Position numbers and translations under genes: made by a program. Of a stretch of 6,300 nt of DNA, positions 1 to 5,857 are shown one piece after another. The notes under the pieces are model-generated. The model saw only the letters and a program-made list of their open reading frames with translations, did no database searches and was not told the DNA's origin. Source of the stretch: an uncultured Coriobacteriaceae bacterium (GTDB lineage: Bacteria > Actinomycetota > Coriobacteriia > Coriobacteriales > Eggerthellaceae); contig CAMORQ010000122.1 in the NCBI GenBank assembly GCA_946623915.1, positions 1 to 6,300 on the forward strand, read 5' to 3'. How positions within the stretch are numbered: position 1 is the stretch's first letter; each line of letters begins with the position of its first letter.

Positions 1-557
1 CGGATGTTGTTGCGCTTGATGAAGTCGCGACGGTAGATGGCGGACCAGATGCTCGGCTGAAGAAGGGCAATCGTGGGGTCGGTGTCGACATTGAGCGCAA
101 CTCCATAGTCGTGGCCTTGCAAGTGCTCGACGAAATGGTCGACGCCAGGATCGCTTTCGCGCGCGTAGAAGTTCGACTTCACCACGTCGGCGTCATGTTC
201 CCGGGCAATGGCGAGCAGGGAAGCGAACATGTCGGGTTCGGCGAAATCGTCAGGATCGAGGGTGCCTATGAATTCGCCGTCAGCCGCCGCGATGCCCGCG
301 TTCATCGCGTGTCCGTATCCGCGGTTTTCGCGCAGCGCCATCACGCGCAGGATGTGACCGGCCCCTTGCGCATAGCGTGCTTCGTATGCGCGAAGGATTT
401 CCACGCATCCGTCGGTCGATCCGTCGTCGACGCAGATGATTTCCATACTTGTTGGCGACACCGTTTGGGCAAGAAGGCTGTCGAGTGCCTCGCGCACATA
501 GCGCTTAACGTTGAACACGGGTACGACGACCGATATTTCGATGGTGCCACCGACCAT
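1..557 (-). CDS. Family 2 glycosyltransferase, N-terminal part (runs off the left edge)
   Basis: This is the N-terminal 185 codons of a GT-A fold family 2 glycosyltransferase, expected to transfer a sugar from a nucleotide-sugar donor at the cytoplasmic membrane face; acceptor unknown. It opens with the typical beta strand ISVVVPVFN (residues 8-16), then VDDGSTDG (43-50) in the nucleotide-binding region and DPDD (101-104), the metal-binding DxD-type motif. A later stretch, PSIWSAIYRRDFI, is common in surface-polysaccharide enzymes of this family. The ATG at 557 is chosen because the family usually begins a few residues before the first strand; no Shine-Dalgarno sequence precedes it, and the frame stays open upstream to a stop at 657-659, so a CTG or TTG start near 570-575 is possible. 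It is transcribed divergently from the ABC transporter gene. The C-terminus lies outside the window. Confidence 0.9.
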   Translation of the reverse strand, partial: MVGGTIEISVVVPVFNVKRYVREALDSLLAQTVSPTSMEIICVDDGSTDGCVEILRAYEARYAQGAGHILRVMALRENRGYGHAMNAGIAAADGEFIGTLDPDDFAEPDMFASLLAIAREHDADVVKSNFYARESDPGVDHFVEHLQGHDYGVALNVDTDPTIALLQPSIWSAIYRRDFIKRNNI

Positions 558-651
558 GTCATGATGATACAACAGTGCAGCTGGCGGCGCGCACGCGAGT
601 TGCTCCGCGCCGCTCTGTTCGAACGTGCCGTAGACGAGGTGCGTGAAGCCG

Positions 652-657
652 TATAAT
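652..657 (+). promoter_or_regulatory. -10 box for the ABC transporter operon
   Basis: TATAAT matches the sigma-70 -10 consensus exactly and sits 32 nt before the GTG start of the ABC transporter, predicting a start of transcription near 664. The -35 side is weak: TAGACG at 631-636 matches TTGACA at four of six positions but with only a 15-bp spacer. The box is in the divergent gap between two genes, where a promoter is expected. Confidence 0.55.
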
Positions 658-689
658 CACGGGGACAGTAAACGAACAGAGGTTGCAAC

Positions 690-2519
690 GTGGTAGAAAC
701 GCCCGACAACATGCCAAGGAAGCGCGGGTTTTTCGCGCGGCTTTTCAGCGGCCGTGCCGATATGGGCGATAAGTACAACGTGAACGTTCCGTTCATCCGC
801 CTGTTCGACAAGGAAAACCGCGCATCCGTCGCTTGGCTGTGGGCCAATTCGGCGGCCTATCGCAGTCGGATTCTGGCATCTGCGATAGTTTCGTGCGTCA
901 TCACGTTCGTCGGCGTGCGTCTTGCCCTGGTTAGCAAGGATATGCTCGACGCTGTGCAGATAGGCGATGCCGACCGCTTCGTGCGCGCTGCCATTGTGCT
1001 TGTGGGCGTGACCATTGCCGTGCAGGCCGCCACCATCGCGAACAACTACTTCATCGAGCAAACGCGCCAAAGCCTGCTCAAGCACCTGCGCAACAAGTTT
1101 TTCCACATGCTCGTTTCCAAAGACTACGGCGAAGTGTCCCGTTCGAGCACGCAGGACCTGATCAACCGCCTGATGAACGACACGAACACGGTTTCCGACA
1201 TTATGGTCGGCTTTCCCTACAAGCTTGCCACGTCGCTGACTACGTTTGCGACCGCTGTGAGCGTGCTGTTCGAACTCGAGCCCATTTTCATTCTCATTGC
1301 GGTGGCTAGCGTGGTGCCCGGCATTGTTGTGCAACGCTTCACCATGCCCATCGTGCGCGAGTTCTCGCAGGTTGAACGGTCGTTGAACGTGCGAGTCGGG
1401 GCGTTTCTGCAGGAAAACGTCATGCAGATGAGCGTGGTTCGCGCGTTTGGCGCGACCGAGCGTGCCGAACGCAATGCCGAAGGGGTGTTCGAGTCGCGTC
1501 GGGCCTTTGCGATGGACAAGCGCATGTGGGACAGCCAAATCGGGGTTTTAAGTGCGCTTTACGGCGTCCTTATCGGCACGGGGCTCACCGTTTACTGCGG
1601 CTACCAAATCCTGCGAGGCTCCATGACGTTCGGGTCGATGGGCGCGCTCATCACCATATTCGCCCAAGTCAGGACCCCCATGAAAGATCTGTTCGCCCTC
1701 GTTCCGCAGCTTATGGCTAGTTTTGTGAACGTCGATAGGCTCAGAGAAATCGAGGCGTTCGACAATCAGGTAGGCGAAGTGGGCAGCGAAGAAGAGGCCA
1801 TCGCTTTTTACCGCGACGAGCTGCTTTCGTTCGGTTTGGAAGATGCGTGGTTTACGTATCCAGCCGTTGCGCCCGACAGCGTCGAAACCGCCGAGGAAAG
1901 CGCCGAACAGCGCAATCCAGTGCTCAAGGGGCTCTCGATCGACATCGGCAAAGGCGAGGCCGTAGCCATAACGGGTGCCTCGGGGCTGGGCAAAAGCACT
2001 ATCGTGAAAGCGCTTCTGGGTTTGTACACGCTGGACTCGGGGCAGCGATTCGCGACCACGCGCGCGGGTAGAGTTGCGCTCGACTCGCGCTACCAGCGCA
2101 TGTTCGCCTATGTGCCGCAGGGCAACCTGCTCATGCGCGGCACTATCCGCGAGGTGGTCAGCTTCGGCACAGAGGTGGAGCCTTCGAACGACGATGCGAT
2201 ATGGGATGCTTTAAGAATTGCGTGCGCAGACGAATTCGTGGGCGAGCTTCCGGGTGTCCTTGACGCGAATCTGGGCGAGCTGGGCAGCGGCCTTTCCGAA
2301 GGACAGACGCAGCGCATTTCCATCGCGCGTGCCATTTTCAGCGGGCATCCCATTCTCATGCTCGATGAAGCGACGAGCGCACTCGACGAAGAGACCGAAA
2401 AGCGCCTGCTTGTGAACCTGCGCGATTTGGCTGGTCGCACGGTGGTCGTGGTGACGCATCGGCCTTCGGTCGTGGCTATTTGCGATCAGAACCTGCATTT
2501 CGGGGATGGGGAGCTTTAG
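690..2519 (+). CDS. ABC transporter, fused permease and ATP-binding protein (putative peptide exporter)
   Basis: A 609-residue half-transporter of the exporter type, working as a dimer in the cytoplasmic membrane. Six hydrophobic segments are visible at about residues 61-81, 99-119, 176-194, 198-215, 284-306 and 312-326. The C-terminal ATPase has Walker A GASGLGKST (429-437), Q-loop Gln477, a signature read as LSEGQ rather than LSGGQ (535-539), Walker B ending in Asp559 with catalytic Glu560, the SALD D-loop and the switch His590, so it should be active. There is no N-terminal C39 peptidase domain, so it cannot trim a leader itself. The GTG start is preferred because AGAGG (678-682) lies 7 nt upstream; the in-frame ATG at 711 has no ribosome site. 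The kinase gene follows after 3 nt, so the two are probably translationally coupled. The substrate is inferred, from the PqqD-like and peptidase neighbours, to be a modified peptide; a lipid or drug is not excluded. Confidence 0.93.
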   Translation: MVETPDNMPRKRGFFARLFSGRADMGDKYNVNVPFIRLFDKENRASVAWLWANSAAYRSRILASAIVSCVITFVGVRLALVSKDMLDAVQIGDADRFVRAAIVLVGVTIAVQAATIANNYFIEQTRQSLLKHLRNKFFHMLVSKDYGEVSRSSTQDLINRLMNDTNTVSDIMVGFPYKLATSLTTFATAVSVLFELEPIFILIAVASVVPGIVVQRFTMPIVREFSQVERSLNVRVGAFLQENVMQMSVVRAFGATERAERNAEGVFESRRAFAMDKRMWDSQIGVLSALYGVLIGTGLTVYCGYQILRGSMTFGSMGALITIFAQVRTPMKDLFALVPQLMASFVNVDRLREIEAFDNQVGEVGSEEEAIAFYRDELLSFGLEDAWFTYPAVAPDSVETAEESAEQRNPVLKGLSIDIGKGEAVAITGASGLGKSTIVKALLGLYTLDSGQRFATTRAGRVALDSRYQRMFAYVPQGNLLMRGTIREVVSFGTEVEPSNDDAIWDALRIACADEFVGELPGVLDANLGELGSGLSEGQTQRISIARAIFSGHPILMLDEATSALDEETEKRLLVNLRDLAGRTVVVVTHRPSVVAICDQNLHFGDGEL

Positions 2520-2522
2520 CGC

Positions 2523-3263
2523 ATGGGTCGGGATTTCTTCATACGTCTCGCGGACTTGACCGTGAGCATCGCAACCCTCCATGACGAAACGTATGGGCTT
2601 TGCGCGGACTACCTCTGCGACGCGTGCGCACGCCCGGACATTTCCCTCGCAACCGATCAAGCCGCCATCGATTACGAACGTGCTCAGGACAAGGTGGGCA
2701 GCTTCAGCGACGCCTACTACGAGACGCTGGCGGTCTACCGCGCGATAGCCGAGCAGCTTCCGCGGTTTGGGCGGTTGCTTGTGCATGGGTCCGCCGTTGC
2801 GATTGGCGATTCCGCTTGGCTTTTCATGGCGTCAAGCGGTACGGGAAAGTCGACCCATACGCGCTGGTGGCGGGCGGAGTTTGCAAGTGAGTCGCCTTAC
2901 ATGGTCAACGACGACAAGCCCATTTTGTGCCTTGGTGCCGACGGTGTGTTCGTCTACGGCACGCCATGGGACGGCAAGGAACGCCTGTCGTCCAACACGC
3001 GTGCGCGTTTGGAAGGTGTCGGTCTGCTCGAGCGCGGGGAGTTCGACCATGTCGACCCTCTTCCCGCATCCAAAGGCGTTTCCTCGGTCGCCCCGTACGT
3101 GTATCGGCCGACAGGGCGCGATTCGGCACTTGCCACCATGGGACTACTCGAGCGCCTGGTTGCCGAGGTCCCTCTGTTCAAAGCGCATGTCACCAACAGC
3201 GCCCACGCCGCCCGCGTTGCCCGCAGCACCATGAACAGGGGACGGGTTTTTCGTTCATTTTGA
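2523..3263 (+). CDS. HPr kinase/PEP carboxykinase-like P-loop kinase, C-terminus encoded by a REP-like repeat
   Basis: A 246-residue protein of the HPr-kinase-like fold. LLVHGSAVAIG (85-95) leads into Walker A ASSGTGKST (103-111, Lys109), then an acidic pair in VNDDKP (128-133) that fits the catalytic or metal-binding position, and YGTPWDGK (145-152), a hallmark of this subgroup. Relatives occur beside PqqD-like proteins, and some kinases of this fold phosphorylate the C-terminus of lasso peptides; a peptide substrate here is inference. It starts 3 nt after the transporter stop, with GGGGAG (2508-2513) as its ribosome site inside that gene. The last ten sense codons (MNRGRVFRSF) and the run into the TGA stop come from the 28-bp repeat at 3231-3258, so the native C-terminus was replaced. 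From memory, relatives end close to this point, so loss is probably small and the catalytic core is whole. Confidence 0.82.
   Translation: MGRDFFIRLADLTVSIATLHDETYGLCADYLCDACARPDISLATDQAAIDYERAQDKVGSFSDAYYETLAVYRAIAEQLPRFGRLLVHGSAVAIGDSAWLFMASSGTGKSTHTRWWRAEFASESPYMVNDDKPILCLGADGVFVYGTPWDGKERLSSNTRARLEGVGLLERGEFDHVDPLPASKGVSSVAPYVYRPTGRDSALATMGLLERLVAEVPLFKAHVTNSAHAARVARSTMNRGRVFRSF
3231..3258 (+). repeat. REP-like repeat copy R1 (forward)
   Basis: A 28-bp unit with 6-bp inverted ends (ATGAAC and GTTCAT) around the asymmetric core GGGGACGGGTTTTTC. R1 is taken as consensus and equals R5 and R7 (as reverse complement). It lies wholly inside the 3' end of the kinase gene and encodes its last residues, the stop following 2 nt later. 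Confidence 0.9.
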
Positions 3264-3273
3264 TCGACGGAGT

Positions 3274-3301
3274 ATGAACGCGCGGCGGGTTTTTCGTTCA
3301 T
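3274..3301 (+). repeat. REP-like repeat copy R2 (forward, diverged)
   Basis: Same orientation as R1, beginning 43 bp after it. It matches the consensus at 24 of 28 positions; all four changes fall in positions 7-12 (GCGCGG in place of AGGGGA). One change makes the outer stem 7 bp (ATGAACG with CGTTCAT), so the diverged copy keeps its hairpin potential. Confidence 0.85.
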
Positions 3302-3365
3302 TTCGTCGTCGCATCTTGCTCCGAACTTACAATGCAAACCCCGTAGCGTTCGAATGGAGGATCGT

Positions 3366-4127
3366 ATGCCGAGATCACGGCGCAAACAAAGCGAATCGTC
3401 CATCTACCATGTGATTAATCGCGGAGAAGGCCGACAAATAATATTCGAAAACAATGCCGACCGCGCCTTTTTCATGAGTAAGCTGGCCACTCTGTTGGAA
3501 GAGGAGGGCGGAAGTTTGCTGGCATGGTGCCTCATGGACAACCACTTTCATTTCCTGGTCATCATTTCGCACGAGCGCCTTAAAGTGCTTATGCACAGAC
3601 TCCAAACGAGCTATGCGGGCTATTTCAATAGAGTTCACGAACATGTCGGAGCGGTGTTCGGCGGCCGTTTCAAAAGCGAGCCCGTCGATACAGACGAGTA
3701 CCTGATGACCGTCGTTCGCTACATTCACGATAACCCGCGGAAAGGGGGCGTTTGCAGCGGGCTTCCTTACCAGTGGAGCAGCTACCGGGAGTACTGTGGC
3801 GAAAAGGGCTTTGCAAATACCGATTTCGTGCTTGGTGTATTCGACGGTGTTAAGCAGTTCAAAGCGTTCCATGATGCCGAGTATGGCGATGTGCGTTGCC
3901 TGGATATAGGCGATGTCCCTCGTCGCAGTATAAATGACGAAGCGGCAAGGCTGGCTGCTGAAGAACTGCTCGGCAAGGGCGTGATCGATTCCCTGAAAAG
4001 GGCTGACCGGCAGACGCGCGACAGATCTCTCGTCGCCCTCAAGGAAAGCGGGCTAAGTGTCAGGCAGATTCAGCGCTTGACGGGCATATCTCTCGGCGTG
4101 ATTTCAAATGCGGGCAGACGAGCGTGA
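3366..4127 (+). CDS. REP-associated tyrosine transposase (RAYT, Y1/HUH family)
   Basis: A 253-residue Y1 transposase-domain protein, the single-strand DNA endonuclease type that nicks and spreads REP repeats. It shows YHVINRG (14-20), the HUH motif in MDNHFHFLV (His60 and His62), GRFKSEPV (100-107) and YLMTVVRYIHDNP (112-124). The nucleophile is one of the tyrosines of this last block, most likely Tyr119 in the RYIxxNP motif. WSSY follows, and a C-terminal helix-turn-helix (LSVRQIQRLTGISLGVISNA) is typical of the group. Length fits an intact enzyme. The start is ATG 3366, with GGAGG (3356-3360) 5 nt upstream, rather than the in-frame ATG 3354, which overlaps that ribosome site. A possible -10 box (TACAAT, 3328-3333) has no clear -35. 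The TGA stop lies inside repeat R3. The gene sits between the kinase and PqqD genes as an intruder unrelated to their function. Confidence 0.93.
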   Translation: MPRSRRKQSESSIYHVINRGEGRQIIFENNADRAFFMSKLATLLEEEGGSLLAWCLMDNHFHFLVIISHERLKVLMHRLQTSYAGYFNRVHEHVGAVFGGRFKSEPVDTDEYLMTVVRYIHDNPRKGGVCSGLPYQWSSYREYCGEKGFANTDFVLGVFDGVKQFKAFHDAEYGDVRCLDIGDVPRRSINDEAARLAAEELLGKGVIDSLKRADRQTRDRSLVALKESGLSVRQIQRLTGISLGVISNAGRRA

Positions 4128-4151
4128 ACAGGGGACGGGTTTTTCGTTCAT
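4124..4151 (+). repeat. REP-like repeat copy R3 (forward)
   Basis: Matches the consensus at 27 of 28 positions; only the first base differs (G for A). Its second to fourth bases, TGA, are the stop codon of the RAYT gene. It pairs as an inverted copy with R4, 100 bp downstream. Confidence 0.9.
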
Positions 4152-4251
4152 GCTGTTCGATACAGGCTGCGGACCCTTCCTCTTGTCACAATATGAACCA
4201 AACCTGCTTCGTGCCCATTACCTATTGTCTTTTCGCGTTTGCCAAGAAAAG

Positions 4252-4279
4252 ATGAACGAAAAACCCGTCCCCCGTTCAT
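4252..4279 (-). repeat. REP-like repeat copy R4 (reverse)
   Basis: Reverse-complement orientation, 27 of 28 matches. The one change (position 7 of the consensus) converts an unpaired or wobble position into G-C and lengthens the outer stem to 7 bp. With R3 it forms a REPIN-like inverted pair spanning 4124-4279. Read on the plus strand it is open and in frame with the downstream PqqD gene. Confidence 0.9.
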
Positions 4280-4287
4280 GCTATGGT
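4279..4287 (+). promoter_or_regulatory. Possible extended -10 element for the PqqD gene
   Basis: TGCTATGGT is a TGn-type extended -10 with four of six bases of TATAAT, 42 nt before the PqqD start. No -35 is recognisable. Its first T is the last base of repeat R4. A very similar string (ATGCTATGATG) precedes the peptidase gene at the right edge. It would give the PqqD gene its own promoter after the insertion cut it from the upstream operon. Confidence 0.3.
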
Positions 4288-4329
4288 GGACGTGTACGTG
4301 AAATATCTGGTGTTGCGCGGGAGGGAACC

Positions 4330-4599
4330 ATGAAGATAAAGGCTGACTACGTTGTCTACGACGCCAACGATGGTGAAAAGCTTGCTGTGGCCACGGGCGA
4401 CGAGATGAAGAACTTTTCAGGGTTGCTTCGCGCGAACAAGTCAGCTTCTGTGATTTTGGATTGTCTGGCGCAGGAGACTACCGAAGAGCAGATCGTCGAT
4501 GCTCTGGCTGGACGATTCGACGCGCCGCGCGAAACGCTTGCCGCCGATGTGGCCAACGTGCTCGACACGCTACGCAGCGTCCAAGCTCTCGAAGAATAG
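4330..4599 (+). CDS. PqqD-family protein (RiPP recognition element, peptide chaperone)
   Basis: An 89-residue protein with the PqqD fold. PqqD-like proteins bind the leader of a ribosomally made precursor and present it to modifying enzymes; this is the domain called RRE. The N-terminus (residues 3-22) alternates like the beta strands of the family. FSGLLRANKSASVILDCL (29-46) matches the usual pattern ending in LN.tg..iw.lL, with Asn36 at the conserved position. TTEEQIVDAL (50-59) and a C-terminal helix (DVANVLDTLRS) complete it. The start is set by GGGAGGG (4319-4325) just upstream of ATG 4330. The frame is open further back through repeat R4 to 4108, but that extension is repeat-derived. 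No Cys cluster or fused enzyme is present, so it is a stand-alone chaperone. It is separated from the kinase by the RAYT insertion, although the pair is expected to act together. Confidence 0.9.
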   Translation: MKIKADYVVYDANDGEKLAVATGDEMKNFSGLLRANKSASVILDCLAQETTEEQIVDALAGRFDAPRETLAADVANVLDTLRSVQALEE

Positions 4600-4678
4600 A
4601 TTGAGAATAAGCAGGGAGCGAGCTTGCCGTTCATCTTTCGTGCCGGCGAAGGTGGAGGGTGCCCAGGCGCGTCTCCTA
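4600..4678. other. Convergent intergenic spacer without recognised genes
   Basis: This stretch between the PqqD stop and the repeat array holds no ORF with a ribosome site and no hairpin followed by a T-run. An isolated GTTCAT at 4629-4634 matches only the repeat end and is probably chance. Confidence 0.5.
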
Positions 4679-4695
4679 TCGGCTCCCGTTGAGAG

Positions 4696-4723
4696 ATGAA
4701 CGAAAAACCCGTCCCCTGTTCAT
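4696..4723 (-). repeat. REP-like repeat copy R5 (reverse)
   Basis: Identical to the R1 consensus in reverse complement. It is followed directly by an 11-bp duplicate of its own tail (4724-4734). Confidence 0.9.
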
Positions 4724-4740
4724 CCCCTGTTCATCGAGAG

Positions 4741-4768
4741 ATGAACGAAAAACCCGTCCCCTGTTCAG
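4741..4768 (-). repeat. REP-like repeat copy R6 (reverse)
   Basis: Matches the consensus at 27 of 28 positions; the terminal base is G instead of T on the plus strand, which loses the outermost pair of the stem. Confidence 0.9.
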
Positions 4769-4785
4769 ATGGATCCCGTTGAGAG

Positions 4786-4813
4786 ATGAACGAAAAACCC
4801 GTCCCCTGTTCAT
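4786..4813 (-). repeat. REP-like repeat copy R7 (reverse), overlapping a glycosyltransferase stop codon
   Basis: Identical to R1 in reverse complement. Its last four plus-strand bases form, on the minus strand, the end of the final Arg codon and the TGA stop of the adjacent glycosyltransferase gene. Confidence 0.9.
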
Positions 4814-5793
4814 CGGTTTCGGATGCGGGTGAGTTCCTGCTCGAACAGGTCGGGGTCGTGCACGAACGCGGGGCCGATTGCGCGGACGCTCTCGGGTAGC
4901 AGGGCGGTCTGTTCGGCGTAGTGGGCGTAGGTGTCGTCTATGCGCAGCCGCACGAGCTCCTGGAAGCGCTTCGGCGCATGGCAGATGAAGGTGCGCGCGA
5001 GAATGCTGATGGAATTGGCCACGTAGGCTTCGGCGACGGCGCGCGCGTCGTCGGGCAGCTCTGCGGATTCGACTTCGGCTATCATCGCATAGATCACATC
5101 GACGGCATCCATGAGGCGCTTGGACGTGACGCGTGTGGTAAGCGACGGGTGGTCACCGATGTGGTACGTGTAGAAGGGCAGGTCGATCCGCTGCATCGTG
5201 GCACCGGCGAGAATGATGCGCAGAAGCCACAGCTGGTCTTCGAAGATGCGGCCCTCGTCGAAGACGATGCCGTTCTCTTTCAGGAAGCGGGTGCGCACGA
5301 GCTGCACGCAGGGCGTGATGATGTAGAGCCCCGAGCGCAGCGCGCATTCCATGTAGCGCCACATTTCCGTCGGCCCCCGCGCGGCCAGTTCGGCTACGGG
5401 CCCTTCGAACAGGCTGCGGTTCGCGTAGTCGCCCCAAACCAGGTCCACAGGCGCCGCTTCCGCCGCGGCAAGGAGCTTCTCGCAGGCGTTAGGCGCGATG
5501 GCGTCGTCGCTGTCGACGAGCAAGATCCAATCTCCGCGGGCTGCCTCTATGGCGCGGTTGCGCGCAGCGGCAAGGCCCTTGTTGACCTGGTGGAACACGA
5601 CCGTGTTCGCGTGGGCGGCGGCGAATCGGTCGCAGGTTTCGCCGGAGCCGTCGTCCGCCCCGTCGTCGACCAGCACGACTTCTATTGCATCGAAGATGGT
5701 TTGCGCGGCAAGCGAATCCAGGCATTCCGCGAAGTAGTCCCCAGGGTTGTACACCGGGATGATGATGCTTATCTTAGGAGCGGTGTTGCCCAT
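4810..5793 (-). CDS. Family 2 glycosyltransferase
   Basis: A 327-residue complete family 2 glycosyltransferase with the GT-A fold. It begins with ISIIIPVYNPG (8-18), has VDDGADDGS (42-50) in the nucleotide-binding region, NKGLAAARN (71-79), and VDSDD (93-97) as the metal-binding motif. EDQLW, further on, matches the acidic catalytic-base region common to capsule and surface-glycan enzymes of this family. No membrane segment or signal peptide is seen. ATG 5793 is supported by AGGAGG three bases upstream (plus-strand 5797-5802). It shares the general plan of the left-edge glycosyltransferase but not obvious close identity. The TGA stop is supplied by repeat R7, so the C-terminal end may have been changed by the repeat. 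It is convergent with the PqqD gene and divergent from the small peptide gene; its acceptor (surface glycan or the locus peptide) is unknown. Confidence 0.92.
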   Translation of the reverse strand: MGNTAPKISIIIPVYNPGDYFAECLDSLAAQTIFDAIEVVLVDDGADDGSGETCDRFAAAHANTVVFHQVNKGLAAARNRAIEAARGDWILLVDSDDAIAPNACEKLLAAAEAAPVDLVWGDYANRSLFEGPVAELAARGPTEMWRYMECALRSGLYIITPCVQLVRTRFLKENGIVFDEGRIFEDQLWLLRIILAGATMQRIDLPFYTYHIGDHPSLTTRVTSKRLMDAVDVIYAMIAEVESAELPDDARAVAEAYVANSISILARTFICHAPKRFQELVRLRIDDTYAHYAEQTALLPESVRAIGPAFVHDPDLFEQELTRIRNR

Positions 5794-5857
5794 ACGCCTC
5801 CTGCCAAAGGATTCCGTATTTCGCGTGCATGTTTATTCGCAGCGCTTCGCTATAGAG

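Larger units (their letters stand above)
3231..4279 (+). mobile_element. RAYT module: transposase flanked by REP-like repeats
   Basis: A segment of about 1.05 kb in which the RAYT gene is bounded on the left by two forward repeats (R1, R2) and on the right by one forward and one reverse copy (R3, R4). R1 or R2 with R4 would act as inverted outer ends. RAYT genes are normally flanked by the short repeats they mobilise, which fits. Whether the module moves as a unit, and its exact ends, cannot be told from one window: no target-site duplication is visible and none is expected for this single-strand mechanism. Confidence 0.6.
4679..4813 (-). repeat. Tandem array of three 45-bp units carrying REP-like copies R5-R7
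   Basis: Three exact 45-bp units, each a 17-bp spacer plus a 28-bp REP-like repeat in reverse orientation. Spacers 1 (4679-4695) and 3 (4769-4785) match at 14 of 17 positions and share TCCCGTTGAGAG; spacer 2 (4724-4740) starts with CCCCTGTTCAT, a duplicate of the repeat tail, and keeps only GAGAG. The array fills the gap between the convergent PqqD and glycosyltransferase genes. The period suggests tandem duplication of one unit rather than three separate insertions. Confidence 0.85.

Noticed and set aside
661..682. GGGGAC and CGAACAG strings before the ABC transporter as a decayed REP-like copy
   Set aside because: Only short blocks match, the inverted ends are absent, and the segment is explained as the promoter leader and ribosome site.
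780..794. TGAACG and CGTTCA inverted repeat early in the ABC transporter gene
   Set aside because: It matches only the repeat ends, lacks the GGGGACGGGTTTTTC core and is ordinary coding sequence.
657..1538. Long minus-strand reading frame of 293 codons opposite the ABC transporter
   Set aside because: It is antisense to clear transporter coding sequence, is rich in His and Arg as shadow frames in GC-rich genes are, and has no recognisable domain.
3354..3365. Upstream ATG adding four residues to the RAYT
   Set aside because: It overlaps the GGAGG that serves ATG 3366 and has no ribosome site of its own.
4108..4599. Longer reading frame giving a 163-residue protein ending in the PqqD domain
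   Set aside because: The extra N-terminal 74 codons are read from the end of the RAYT gene, two REP-like repeats and their spacer. A strong ribosome site points to ATG 4330 and an 89-residue protein, the usual PqqD size.
4696..4782. Short plus-strand frame through the tandem array (repeating MNEKPVPC)
   Set aside because: It arises because 45 bp is a multiple of three; it has no ribosome site and is encoded only by the repeats.
4679..4813. Regularly spaced repeats resembling a short CRISPR array
   Set aside because: The spacers are only 17 bp, two of them are near copies of each other, the same repeat occurs singly elsewhere beside a RAYT, and no cas gene is present.
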